A stretch of DNA of 64,000 bases from Marsupella aquatica (Eukaryota > Marchantiophyta). The stretch is taken from positions 21,886,001-21,950,000 of the forward strand of contig OZ316897.1 of assembly GCA_973895155.1 (NCBI GenBank), in the 5' to 3' direction. Positions 29,473 to 40,267 of this stretch are shown here, one piece after another. Numbering within the stretch: the first letter of the stretch is position 1; every line of letters starts with the position of its first letter. Position numbers and translations under genes: made by a program. The notes beneath the pieces were generated by a model. That model was not told the origin of the DNA. It saw nothing but the letters and a program-made list of their open reading frames with translations, and did no database searches.

Positions 29473-32466
29473 ATGACTGACCTTACGCCGAGGGAAGAAA
29501 GAGTGATTCAACGGGAGAGAGCTGGACTGCAGCAGCTCGCCGGGTGGCATGATACACAGCGACTGAGAGGGGCAGAAAGAGCTGGTAGCTCCGAAACTGG
29601 AAGTGGCATCGAAGAAGACATACCAGAAGAAGAGTCGGTAAGGAGAAGTGAGTCTCCAACCGACATGGGGGAACCAGAGGCACGGCCAGACGAAAGGCCA
29701 GGGACCAGATTGAGCCAGCGGTCGTGCATACATTACAAGGCATTTCATGGGAGAGGAGATGAGGATCCGGACGAATGGTTGGATGATTTCGAGGGAACCG
29801 CTGCAGCAAATGGAGAATCGGCCATCAAGATGCAGATTCTTCCTGGCCTGTTCAAGGGTGAGGCTAGGCCTTGGTACAGAGCATTAGATGTGGAAGATCA
29901 AGCCATCTGGGATATCTTCAAAACACTCTTTGTTAAGGAGTTTCGACCCATTGGAACTTCAGAACTAGCAGTGCTGAAGTTGGGACAACTTCGGTTCAAG
30001 GAGAACAAATCCTTCAGGAAGTTCTTGCAACGCTTTCAGAAACTGGTAAGACGTACAAAGACCAATGCATCTGAAGGTATGCAACTTCAATGGTTAGTGA
30101 ATGCTTTGCCACAGAAGATGAGTTTTGCAATTAGGAAGGAGAACCCGGAGACTTTAGCCGAAGCAATTAAGGATATTCAATTATACATTAATGCAGATAT
30201 CACAAGCCGGAAGAAACAGCTTAAGTCTGAGAGTTCCTCATCAGAGGAGGGATCACCCCATAAGAAAAAAGATAAGAAGAAGAAACATTCCAAGAAGTCT
30301 AGAAGTGATAAGTCAAGCTCGGATAGTGGGAGTAGCAAGAGTGAGTCATCTTCTAGTTCTGAAGAAGAAAAAACTAGGAAAAGGAAGGGCAGAAGGAGAG
30401 GGAAGACGAAAGTCAAGATGGAGGCTAAGCCACCAGATAACATCGTAGCCCTTACCGAGCAACTTAAGGCTATCATTGCAGAGGTAAAACCAAAGAAGAA
30501 GGTAGTACAGGAGGATAGCTCTGTATGGTGTGCCTTATGTTATAAAACCGGACACCATAAAGATGCGTGTCCTAAGCTTAATACTAATCATGTTCGGCAT
30601 GTGGCCGAGATCAGACCATGTCAGGGAGAAGTAGAGTACTTTTTGGGAGATGCCGCTGATAGTGTTTTCGGCATCAGTGAGACTGGAGCACGAGACCTAT
30701 CCAACAGACCTGCATCTCTGTGGTCAGGGTTAAGGAACAATCCAGGAGAGATGTATCCTCGGATTATTCAGAACCCGTCAGTACCTCCTAGGCCGAATGT
30801 GCAAAGATTTGCGGCGTGCTATAATTGTGGTCAACCTGGCCATTTTGCTAGAGAATGCCCGAATGCACGCAAACAGGGTGATGGACAACCAGCTCAGCTA
30901 TGTATGGGATGCCGACAGGAAGGTCATATGCTAGGGCAATGTCCTACTTGGTTGGCAGGCCTGGCCGCAAATCATAAGCTTTTGCCGATCAAGATCTTAC
31001 CGCCAGGTACTACCCCCGGAGGAGTTCAAATCAACCACATCGAACTAGGATGGCAAGAGGATGCCGAGGCAGAGTTTGTACCATCTGATGATGAGGCCGA
31101 AGCCCTATCAACCTTCTCAGAGGAGGATTTAGATCATGATTGCTACCGGGTCTCTACTCGATCTACCAGAAGGAAGGAAAGGTGGGATGGGCTGGCCAAA
31201 AATAAAGGGAAGGTTACGGAGGAAAGGATCGACTCTTCGTCAACATCAACAGAAGGAGAAGGGAGGGCTCCGGCAATACAGGTAAGCCATGAGCCCACCA
31301 GTGAAACCAATCCTTCACAAGATAGCGACTTCAATCGAGATCATCCTAAGTTGTTCTACCCCTCTGTTACGGCTAGTGTTAAGGAACAACTAAGAGAATT
31401 AGAAACCCTGGAGAATACCGAAGCCATTGCCAAGGATGTAAAACGAGCAAAAGCATTGTTTGCTTCGGAAGACCCAACAGCTGTGGAGACTAGCGTGGCA
31501 AAACTGGCCGAATCCAAGACGGAAACACCACCAGAAGAGAAGCCGATTGTTCCCTATGACCTGGCTAAAGATGTACTAGAATCTAGAGTCTCGGCAACAG
31601 TAGGTCAACTATTGAAAAATAGCCCGTACTTCCGGAAGCAATTAAGGAAGGCTATTCTCGGCAAGCCGAGATTACCCAAGGTAGCAACCAGATCCGACGT
31701 ACTAATGATAGAAGAAGATCAAGGAGCCCCAGCATTACCATTAATGATTCAAGGAGAATTATTACTACGGGTACCCATCGATGGAGGATCAGGGGTATGT
31801 ATTATGATTGATTCAACAGCAAAAGGGTGGGGTCTAACACCGGAGATGACTGGAAGAGTGTTGAACATGGCCAATGGATATCAGGTCATTCCGACGGGAG
31901 TGTTAACCGGCATCAAGACAGAGATAGGAGGTATCTTCTTTAGCATTAACTATGTAGTAATGAAGCCGGTAAATCCTACGTCCTTCCGGCTATTGATTGG
32001 TAGGCCATGGCTGTACCTAGCCGAGGTAATAGAAGATTGGGGTAAAAAGCAGTTCACTTTCGGGACCCCCTCTATCACGGTATCCTGGGACACTAAGGAT
32101 GACCGTAGGAAAAGCATAAGGGAAGTAGATGGGTACGATAGTGGACTGGAGTCAGCCGATGAAGTACGTTGGTTAGAATGCCTCACTAACCTAACCGAAG
32201 AAGGTGTCTTTGGACCAGAGGTACCCCCCAGCGGATTATGGCAAGAACCAATGGAAGGTGACTTGGAAGAAGAAGACGAAGAGGTCGAGGACTGCTTTAC
32301 AATAGAATCCACCTTTTTAGCTGCAATTCCGGAGGAAGTAAAGGATGTAGACCAATTGGATAAAACGGCTAAGTGGGGAGCAGTAGCAGGGACAGTGGAT
32401 TTTCTGCAGGCGTTGTGGCAGAGCCGACGGGGTCCACAACGCCATCGATCATCGGCAAGGAATTAA
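29473..32466 (+). CDS. Gypsy gag and aspartic protease
   Basis: A 997-codon frame starts at an ATG 70 bp after the LTR. Residues about 85-240 are the retrotransposon Gag domain (FHGRGDEDPDEWLDDFEG, KGEARPWYRAL, LRFKENKSFRKFLQRF). A Lys/Ser-rich region follows, then three CCHC-like zinc knuckles: CALCYKTGHHKDAC, CYNCGQPGHFAREC and CMGCRQEGHMLGQC. The protease is near residue 769 (PIDGGSGVCIM) with the family's LLIGRPWL. Pol begins in the -1 frame, overlapping the last 94 bases. Confidence 0.93.
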   Translation: MTDLTPREERVIQRERAGLQQLAGWHDTQRLRGAERAGSSETGSGIEEDIPEEESVRRSESPTDMGEPEARPDERPGTRLSQRSCIHYKAFHGRGDEDPDEWLDDFEGTAAANGESAIKMQILPGLFKGEARPWYRALDVEDQAIWDIFKTLFVKEFRPIGTSELAVLKLGQLRFKENKSFRKFLQRFQKLVRRTKTNASEGMQLQWLVNALPQKMSFAIRKENPETLAEAIKDIQLYINADITSRKKQLKSESSSSEEGSPHKKKDKKKKHSKKSRSDKSSSDSGSSKSESSSSSEEEKTRKRKGRRRGKTKVKMEAKPPDNIVALTEQLKAIIAEVKPKKKVVQEDSSVWCALCYKTGHHKDACPKLNTNHVRHVAEIRPCQGEVEYFLGDAADSVFGISETGARDLSNRPASLWSGLRNNPGEMYPRIIQNPSVPPRPNVQRFAACYNCGQPGHFARECPNARKQGDGQPAQLCMGCRQEGHMLGQCPTWLAGLAANHKLLPIKILPPGTTPGGVQINHIELGWQEDAEAEFVPSDDEAEALSTFSEEDLDHDCYRVSTRSTRRKERWDGLAKNKGKVTEERIDSSSTSTEGEGRAPAIQVSHEPTSETNPSQDSDFNRDHPKLFYPSVTASVKEQLRELETLENTEAIAKDVKRAKALFASEDPTAVETSVAKLAESKTETPPEEKPIVPYDLAKDVLESRVSATVGQLLKNSPYFRKQLRKAILGKPRLPKVATRSDVLMIEEDQGAPALPLMIQGELLLRVPIDGGSGVCIMIDSTAKGWGLTPEMTGRVLNMANGYQVIPTGVLTGIKTEIGGIFFSINYVVMKPVNPTSFRLLIGRPWLYLAEVIEDWGKKQFTFGTPSITVSWDTKDDRRKSIREVDGYDSGLESADEVRWLECLTNLTEEGVFGPEVPPSGLWQEPMEGDLEEEDEEVEDCFTIESTFLAAIPEEVKDVDQLDKTAKWGAVAGTVDFLQALWQSRRGPQRHRSSARN

Positions 32467-35400
32467 ATACCAAGGGATCGGCATACAAGCCGATTACGAG
32501 GGCAGAACAAATTGAGGCCCTATTAGAAGCCGAGAGAGCACAACGGCCTAACTCTCAGGAGCAAGAGGTGGATGAGATGGACAGACACGATCTAGAGCCA
32601 AGGCAGGAAGGGGAGCCGACCACTAATTCAAAACTGAATAGACCGGTAAGGGGACAATCTATGGACACCAAGGAAGGGACCGACTCGGCTAGTCCAGCTG
32701 AGATCCCAGTTTATGGAGGTATGAGATTAGAGAGACTGGAAGCCGAACTGGACCCGAATTTGAAGAAGCAGATTAATATGATCCAAGCACGGCAATATCG
32801 GAAGCTTGACTTAGGAGAGGGAAGAGAACTGAACTTAGGGAGAAACCTAGCACCTGAGCTCGAGAAAGAGATCAGTGACTTATTGATTGAATTTCAGGAT
32901 GTGTTTGCATGGAGTCACCAAGATCTAAAGGGAGTAGATCCAACACTAGGGGAACATCGAATTGATCTCATGTTAGGAGCCAAATCATTTCGACAACCAA
33001 TTCGAAGGATGAACCCGAAGTATTCCCTGCTGGTCAAAATAGAAATCGACAAACTAGTGGAAGCTGGATTCATCACTCCAGTCCTGCATTCAGACTGGGT
33101 GTCTCCAATTGTGATAGTTCCCAAGAAAGCTGGACCCGATGGTAAACCCAAGATCCGGGTTTGTCAGGATTACAGGAAGCTGAATGAAGCAACATTAAAA
33201 GACCATTTTCCTTTACCGTTTACTGATATGGTACTAGACATGGTAGCCAGTCATGAACTATATTCATTCATGGATGGATACTCTGGTTATAACCAAATCA
33301 GGATTCGGCAGGAAGACCAAATCAAGACGGCCTTCATCACGGAATGGGGGATCTATGTCTTCAATCGTATGCCGTTTGGACTCTGCAACGCACCAGCTAT
33401 GTTCCAACGATTAATGGTGAACATTTTTCATGATTACTTGAGAAAGTTCATGGAAATCTTCATTGATGACTTTGCAGTATTCGGGAAGGCATCGAAACAT
33501 GCTAAATACCTCAGGAAAACCTTCATGAGATGTAGAGAGGTGGGTCTCAAGTTACACCCAGATAAATGTTTTTTTGCAGTAACCGAGGGGGTGCTACTAG
33601 GTCACAAGGTATCAAGGAAGGGCATTGAGATTGACAAAGGTAAGCTAGCAGTATGGCTAGATATCATGCAACCTAAGAACATAAAGGATGTAAGATCCTT
33701 CTTGGGATGCATTGGTTACTATCGCCGGTTCATCAAGGATTTTGCCAAGCTGGCTTTACCATTAACCAATATGCTCAAGGCAGGAGCAGACTTCGAACCC
33801 ACACCCGAACGAGTCACAGCGGTGGTAGAATTGAAGCAGATGTTAGTAGAGGCCCCAGTCATGATAGCACCGGACTGGAACAAAGATTTTCATGTTTTTG
33901 TAGATGTCTCGGGCTTCTGTATTGGCTCAGTACTAAGTCAGTTGGATGAGAAAGGAAGGGACCATCCCATATACTTCGCAAGCCGTCAGCTTGCCGATGC
34001 CGAACGGAACTACTCTACCACGGAAAGAGAAGCATTAGGAGTCATTTATTCTTGTAAAAAGTTTAGGCATTATTTACTAGGGTACAAGGTAATCTTTCAT
34101 ACTGATCATGAAAGTTTGAAGTACCTAGTCAATAAGCCGGACCTTACAGGCAGAGTAGCAAGATGGATTTTGCTATTACAGGAGTTTGACTATGAGCTGA
34201 GGATCAAGCCGGGAAAGTTACATGCCAATGCCGACTTCTTTTCAAGGATCACAGGTAAACCTGCCACGGATTGCATCGATGATCGATTCCCCGACGAGGA
34301 GCTATTCGTTGTGGAAATAGCTGGTACATGGTACCCTGAGATTTTACAATTTCTCAGCACTTCCAGATTACAGCCAGGATTAAGCCGAGAGCAAGCCGCA
34401 GTCTTTGTGCGGAAGGTCAGACAGTATCAGTGCATTAAAGGCATACTGCACAAGCATGGAATCAACGGCACGATTCAAAGGTGTTTGGAAAAGAGAGAGG
34501 TAAAACGAGTCCTACGGGCCATGCATGGAGAGGAGGCCGGAGGACATTTTGCCCCAGTAACCACGTCTAAGAAGATATTAAATGCCGGTTACTGGTGGCC
34601 CACCTTGCACAAAGATGTCTATCAGTTTATCAAACAATGCGATCCTTGTCAACGAGCGGGAGGACCAAGGGCGTCCACCAGGCATCCACTGCACCCTATT
34701 CTACCTCTGGCACCATTCGAGAAGTGGGGTATTGATTACATTGGACCTCTGAAACCACTGACCCACCCTCGACGGAACAAGTACATAATCCTGGCTACGG
34801 ATTATGCAACTAAATGGGTAGAGGCCAGACCAACAACGAAGGATGATGCAATTACTACGGCTAGATTCATGTATGAGCAGATCTTCACCAGGTATGGAGC
34901 ACCCCTAGAATTAGTTAGTGATAGAGGAACCCATTTTTTGAATGATATAATTAGTCGTTTAAATGAGCAGTATTTAGTTAAACATAGGCCTACTACTCCC
35001 TACCATCCAAAGGCAAACGGGTTGACAGAACGAGCAAACGGGATCATAGGAAAGATATTGAACAAGACAGTAGCTCAGAACAAACTCGATTGGGATGATA
35101 AATTGTTTGCTGCTGTTTTTGCTTACAATCTTGCCTATAAATCCACTACCGGTCATACACCCTTCTTCTTAACCTTTGGACAAGAAGCCCTGGTACCCAT
35201 GCAACTTGAGATACCGACATTTCAAGTTACAATTGAGGAAAGAGCCTCAGCGGAGGAGAGCCTAAAGGAGCGAGAATATAGGTTAGAAGCTTTAGAGGAA
35301 GCGAGAATGATTTCAGCCGAGAGAGTAGAATATAGACAGAATATCATGAAGCAGCAGTATGATAAAAGGTTAAAAGTAGTTAGTATTCATAACGGTGATC

Positions 35401-35639
35401 TTGTGCTACTTTATGACAATAGGTATAGTAGGTTTCCAGGAAAGCTTTACACTCGCTGGTTAGGACCCTTTAGAGTAACCATGATGTTCCCCAATGGCTC
35501 CGTACAATTGGCCAACATTACGGGAGAGGTATATCCAGTTCGCATCCATTATGACCGCCTCAAGAAATACTATATGGACGAAGATGAAGTTGTTCGCGAG
35601 GACGCTTCACAATTAAGTGGGGAGCTATGTGATGCCTAG
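32373..35639 (+). CDS. Gypsy pol: reverse transcriptase, RNase H, integrase
   Basis: This 1,088-codon frame is open from just after a TAA at 32370. It has no ATG before about 32577, so it is probably reached by a -1 frameshift from gag. RT has VPKKAGPDGKPKIRVCQDYRKLN, RMPFGLCNAPAMFQ and the catalytic FIDD. RNase H (VFVDVSGFCIGSVLSQ, ASRQLADAERNYSTTE) follows. Integrase has an HHCC zinc site (GGHF, CDPCQRAG) and the triad D in WGIDYIGPL, D in SDRGTHF and E in NGLTERAN, with 35 residues between the last two. No chromodomain follows. Confidence 0.94.
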   Translation: MGSSSRDSGFSAGVVAEPTGSTTPSIIGKELNTKGSAYKPITRAEQIEALLEAERAQRPNSQEQEVDEMDRHDLEPRQEGEPTTNSKLNRPVRGQSMDTKEGTDSASPAEIPVYGGMRLERLEAELDPNLKKQINMIQARQYRKLDLGEGRELNLGRNLAPELEKEISDLLIEFQDVFAWSHQDLKGVDPTLGEHRIDLMLGAKSFRQPIRRMNPKYSLLVKIEIDKLVEAGFITPVLHSDWVSPIVIVPKKAGPDGKPKIRVCQDYRKLNEATLKDHFPLPFTDMVLDMVASHELYSFMDGYSGYNQIRIRQEDQIKTAFITEWGIYVFNRMPFGLCNAPAMFQRLMVNIFHDYLRKFMEIFIDDFAVFGKASKHAKYLRKTFMRCREVGLKLHPDKCFFAVTEGVLLGHKVSRKGIEIDKGKLAVWLDIMQPKNIKDVRSFLGCIGYYRRFIKDFAKLALPLTNMLKAGADFEPTPERVTAVVELKQMLVEAPVMIAPDWNKDFHVFVDVSGFCIGSVLSQLDEKGRDHPIYFASRQLADAERNYSTTEREALGVIYSCKKFRHYLLGYKVIFHTDHESLKYLVNKPDLTGRVARWILLLQEFDYELRIKPGKLHANADFFSRITGKPATDCIDDRFPDEELFVVEIAGTWYPEILQFLSTSRLQPGLSREQAAVFVRKVRQYQCIKGILHKHGINGTIQRCLEKREVKRVLRAMHGEEAGGHFAPVTTSKKILNAGYWWPTLHKDVYQFIKQCDPCQRAGGPRASTRHPLHPILPLAPFEKWGIDYIGPLKPLTHPRRNKYIILATDYATKWVEARPTTKDDAITTARFMYEQIFTRYGAPLELVSDRGTHFLNDIISRLNEQYLVKHRPTTPYHPKANGLTERANGIIGKILNKTVAQNKLDWDDKLFAAVFAYNLAYKSTTGHTPFFLTFGQEALVPMQLEIPTFQVTIEERASAEESLKEREYRLEALEEARMISAERVEYRQNIMKQQYDKRLKVVSIHNGDLVLLYDNRYSRFPGKLYTRWLGPFRVTMMFPNGSVQLANITGEVYPVRIHYDRLKKYYMDEDEVVREDASQLSGELCDA
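35613..35625 (+). other. Polypurine tract of the gypsy element
   Basis: AAGTGGGGAGC lies just before the 3' LTR (TGTGATGCC at 35628) and partly overlaps the end of pol. It is the expected start site of plus-strand synthesis. Confidence 0.7.
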
Positions 35640-38600
35640 ACAGGAATCACTCGGCCGGTTAAGTGGGTAAAGCAGGAAGGCACCCTAGGAACACCTTAGT
35701 ATAGTGACAAAACAAGGAAAATATAAACAATTAGGGGCAACCATGGAACCCGGGCAGAGGCCGGAGGTAAGGCTGAGGGTGAAAACCCGATTAGGGTTAG
35801 GGCGCGTTAAGCGTCGGCGGCTAGGAAGGATCAACGGGAAGAACGACCGGCAGAGGAGAGGGGTAAGGAGCGCTTGCAGGAGATGGTGGCTCATTTGCGA
35901 GCACGAACTAGGCAGACGACTACGGGAGGCCAACTACTGTCAGCTGCTTAGGCAAGCACTCGGGGAGAGAGTAGATACCGACGATCGACCTAAGGAGGGT
36001 ATGAGCAACGTCAATCAAGCGGCACATTTCTGGGGATGCCTGTTCGAACGGGCAACTGAGTACATCAAGACTTACGAGACGAGGAGTCAGAAAGGGCAGC
36101 TCGAGAACGGCAGGAGCTCGCTCGATTGTGGGAGCTGCACAAGACGGCTTTCTTAGGAGGCGAACTCATCAAGGACGAGTTCCTGTGGACGCCTACTTCC
36201 AATCAACTCGACGATCTTCTGTTTTGCAAAGACAGCGTCGTCGGCATCCGAGAGGCCATCAAGAACTGCAACGACATACACTGGGAATTAAAGGGTAGCA
36301 CGGAAAGGTGGACCCAGGCAACGGTGCTAGGAGAAACCTCCACGGCAGCAGAGATGAAGAGGAAGGGAGCCGTCAACGATGAAGCCACCCCGGCAAAAAG
36401 AACGAGGTCGGCGGCACCAAAGAAGCCAGCCGAGCAGCAGAGCAGGAGGCAGGGAGAAGCCGAAGAGGAGGAGGTCGATCCCATCAAGGCCATTCCAACC
36501 AGGGATGACACCTGGAAGGGCTGGGCGGCAACCCTACCGGTGGAGGTGCAACTACATTTTGCACGGGAGGAGGATGCATGCTTTACGGCCATGCAGACCA
36601 AGAAGTACCAAGGCTTCATGGCCGGATCCGGCTTGGAGGCCTTTGTAAGATTACCATGGCTGAAGCCGGAGGTACCGGAGTCAGACCTATTAGAATTCGT
36701 GGGGTCATGGGAACCCGAGACCAATTGCACGAGGATATATGGGAAGGATTTCTATCTTACTCCCAAGGTGATTGCCGAAGTGTTTGGCTTGCCGATGGGC
36801 AATAAGACCAAAGTTGATACCAGGAAGACCTTGCCTGACAAGGAGTTCCGGTCGTTCCCCGGGCCATCAACGAAGAATGGCTTCTTCCGGAACACCTGCA
36901 CCAACCCGCACATAGGAGAGATGATCGACTTCTTGCGGGTGACCATGCATTGTAACTTACCGAGGGCAGAGATCGGCAAGGCACAGGTCTATCTGGCAGA
37001 AAGGCCAGACCCAAGCCGGGACTACAACGGGTACCTCCTCAACCAATTGAAGAAGATCTTAAAGGAGGAGCAGCAGGTAATCGGCATGGGGAGCGTGTCG
37101 CGGCTTGGCTATCACATGCCGCTGTTGTGCCGGTATGCCAGAGGTCAGACTTTTGCCCCGGTACTTCCCCTGCAGGTAAGGGCACCCGAGGAAGCTCCAA
37201 CACCGAGGCCGTTGGCTGAGAAGCCTCAACCACCTGTTAGTCCTACGATCGAGCAGGTGTTTAGGCCCAGGAAGGAAGACTTGCCGATGCAGCAACCAGG
37301 CATGCAGAGTCTGCTGAAACTACTGGAGAAAGAAAAGAAATCGGCATCGGCAACAACAACGGCAACGGCAACAATGCAGGACACTACTACAGAGGTAGGC
37401 CTACACCGGCTCACAAGAGAAAACCCCTTTGCTGGAGACAAGGAGAGAATCAGGCCGGAATCCAAGCCAGGTGTTCGAACGTACGTGGGAACCTCAAGCT
37501 CCGAATCTGAGGCAGAATTGCCTGAAGCTCCTACCGACGAAGAGGAGAGGGAGAAGCCGGACGTCCAAGAGGTAGAGGAGGCAGTGGAGGACTGCAGCCA
37601 TGATAATTCCGGCTATGGGTCGGACCATCACGTTCCAGGAGTAAGGACCTGTGGCCGGTTTGTCCCCACACTTCCAAGGGTAGTGCGAGGGGACCCCAAC
37701 CAGCAGAGTAGCCCTGAGTCTCCCCCACCAGATGTTGCTCCCCCGAGCTTCGACGGCATAAAACAGACGGTGCAGGAATTTCAAGAGCGAATCAAGCAGG
37801 AGGAAGAGGCCGCCCTGGCTAAGGAAAAGGATTTACCAGGAGGAGATTGGCCGGAGGACATCAGGCGGCTAGCCGAAAAAGGAAGCAAACCTCTAGCCAC
37901 GATTGAAGAGATCCGCAGGACGGCTTGGGAGCAGAGGCCACGATGGGCGATGCCGATCACTTCTACTTACTCCACCTACGCTAAGAATAGAGCCATGGAG
38001 TATGGTGAGATGTGTGGGGAACTTGCGCTCGGCATCTTTGGAGAGGAGTTGGAGGTAGGACCCTTTTTCCATAGGGAGCAGTTGGAGAAGCACCAATTAG
38101 AAGAAGCGGTGGCTTTAGAGAGAAGCAAGAAGGACGAGGTCATTCGGCGGCTTAGGAGGATGGGAGCCGAGATTGAAGATCTAAGGGCGGCCAAGAAAGC
38201 CCAAGATGAACTGCGGATTAAACGACATGAGCTGAACATCATGCAGGGGCAGTTGGACGCCGCGTAGGCTGATAATCAGAATATCAAGGATAAACTGACT
38301 CAGACGCAGGAAGAGTTGGCCGACACGATCAAAGAGAGGGAAAAGTGGAAGCAAGAGCTGAAGAATACAGAGGAGGCCCACATAACAGCCAACAGCCAGG
38401 CCATGGCGGAGACCCAAAGAAAGGAATGGGCGTTGAAAGGGGAGCTCGAGAAAATCCGCGGAGCCCTTGAGCAGAAGGAGGTCGAGTTAGGGAAATCCTA
38501 TCAAGGGATTATGGCGCTGCAGCAGGAGCTTGCGTCCCTGACGGTCAGCTTCAAGGCCGACCTAAGGGAGAAGGACGAGATGCTCGAACAGACTTACGCC

Positions 38601-40262
38601 AAGATGAACCAGATGGAGTCTGTCATCATTGCAGAGCTCGACAAGGAGCTAAGAGCAACCCAGGAGGAGAGGGCTACCTTGAAGAAGGAATTGGAGGAAG
38701 CCCACAGGGAGCAGGAGGAGGCCAAAAACGAGCTGGAGGGGGCACGTAAGGACCTGGATGAAACCCAAGAGGAGTTGGAGGAAATCACGAGGAAGATGGA
38801 GAACCTACAGCGGCGGGCCGACAACCAAACAGAGCGGCTGAAGAAACAAGTCGCAGTATTTAAATGCTTAGCTGCAGCAGGTCCATCTCCCGTTGGGACA
38901 AACCAGTTACCAGGGGTGGTAATTGCCGAAGGACAAGCCGCATCAACTGCACCAGTGCCGGAAGTAAGTGGGAAGGGGAAGGGACCAGCTGCCGAGCCAC
39001 CAACGAAGAAGAAGCGGAAACCTCCAGGGTCAAGGAGTAATACGACTTCACAGGCCGTGGTGATCAAGGAGGTAGACCCAGCACCGACCCCAGACAGGGT
39101 CACGGCTAAGGATCCAACTACCCTAGGGGAAGGGGAGGCCGAAGCCGTGGGAGTGGCTGAGGCCGAAGCCGTGGGTATTGCCGAGGCCGGTGTCGAGGCT
39201 GAAGCCGAAGGTGGACCCAGTCAGGCCGATGGAGAGTTGACTCGGTCAAGGGCAGGTAATCTGTTAGTAGGCGGGCCAACGGCAGTGGCTGAGGAGGAAG
39301 TGTTGGGGGCGTCCATTGAGGATCCACCACCGGTGTCGTGACGGTGCAAGGGCGCCGTTCCTTTTAGGGAGGGCGGACGTGGAGGGAGGAGGCGTGAGTG
39401 GGCAGGGCGGGCACGGATCTCCACGTTTAGGATTAGGATCAGAACCAGGAGCGGCCCTGACACTTAGCTTAGTGGGATTGCGGTCCCACTGGTAGGAGCA
39501 ACACTTGTGCTCCTGCCTTGCTGTACATAGGTAGATTCGGGCAAGTAGATTACTGTCAGGTAGATTAGGCTTACGATGCAAAGAATGGCGGATCCACTAC
39601 CAGGATAAGTACCTGGGCAGCGGGGAGCTCAGGGCCTCTTCTTTAGCAAGTTTTTAGTTTGCACCAGCCGGGCTGGGATCAAGTAGTACGAGAAGCTCTC
39701 GGTTAGTCATACAGTGACCCTTGTGTATATTCATGTTTCCTCATGCCTAAGAGCTGAATAGAGTTGGCCTCACGGCTTAGTTCGCAGAACTTGTGTATGA
39801 GATGTACTGTTTGTATGGCAAGTGCATGGTATGACTCAGTCAGAATGAGTCATTTTGCTATTTGTGTGTCGCATTAACTTGTGTGAAGAGTGCCCACATC
39901 AACAGAAGGAAGGAAAGTAAGCAGGGGAGTGAGAGTTGGATGTGTCGAGCTGAGAGAGGTCTTAGCGGCTTAACCAAGCCTATTGGGGATCATTCCGGCG
40001 GCGGAATCCAAACATACCTAACAAGACGGAGGGGAAGACAGGGGAAGACAGGGGAAGGCCTATATTAGGCCGGCTACGTATCTCATGACCCGATGAAGGA
40101 GCTGTCCAGTATATGTGTGTAAAATGTTAATAGTAGTAGTAGAAGGTTAGCAGCGTCCCATGCCGCTAAGCCGCGGAAACGGCCTCGCCAAGCACGAAAC
40201 CTGCGGGAATCGGCTTGAGCTGGGGGGTTTCTTGGGTTTAGGGAGCCATGGGACGCACCACA
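35628..40262 (+). repeat. Gypsy 3' LTR (4,635 bp)
   Basis: It is almost identical to the 5' LTR. Differences seen are T/C at 35641, C/T near 35884, A/G near 35924, A/G near 36010, a one-base deletion near 36079, A/G near 36237, C/T at 38265, T/C near 38321 and T/G near 40101. Most are transitions. Confidence 0.96.
35743..39341 (+). pseudogene. LTR-encoded coiled-coil protein, 3' LTR copy (broken)
   Basis: This copy matches 24883-28482 but carries a one-base deletion near 36079, which shifts the frame around residue 113, and a CAG-to-TAG change at 38265-38267 inside the coiled coil. The coding sequence is otherwise unchanged. Because the 3' LTR copy is the one present in full-length genomic RNA, expression of the intact protein from this insertion would have to come from the 5' LTR. 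Confidence 0.92.
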
Positions 40263-40267
40263 GCGTA
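40263..40267. other. Target-site duplication of the gypsy element (right)
   Basis: GCGTA follows the 3' LTR directly and matches 24763-24767. Confidence 0.95.

Larger units (their letters stand above)
24768..40262 (+). mobile_element. Ty3/gypsy retrotransposon with 4.6-kb protein-coding LTRs
   Basis: This complete 15,495-bp element has LTRs at 24768-29403 and 35628-40262 (TGTGATGCC...CACCACA), a perfect 5-bp target duplication GCGTA, a primer site after the 5' LTR (TGGCGCTAGATGG), gag-protease, pol in the -1 frame and a purine tract (AAGTGGGGAGC) before the 3' LTR. The order RT-RH-IN is that of Ty3/gypsy. No chromodomain is seen after integrase, and the long LTRs and integrase tail resemble the Athila/Tat side of the family. 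By eye the LTRs differ at eight bases and one 1-bp deletion, so the insertion is very recent. It lies inside the Tnp2 gene in the opposite orientation. Confidence 0.97.
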
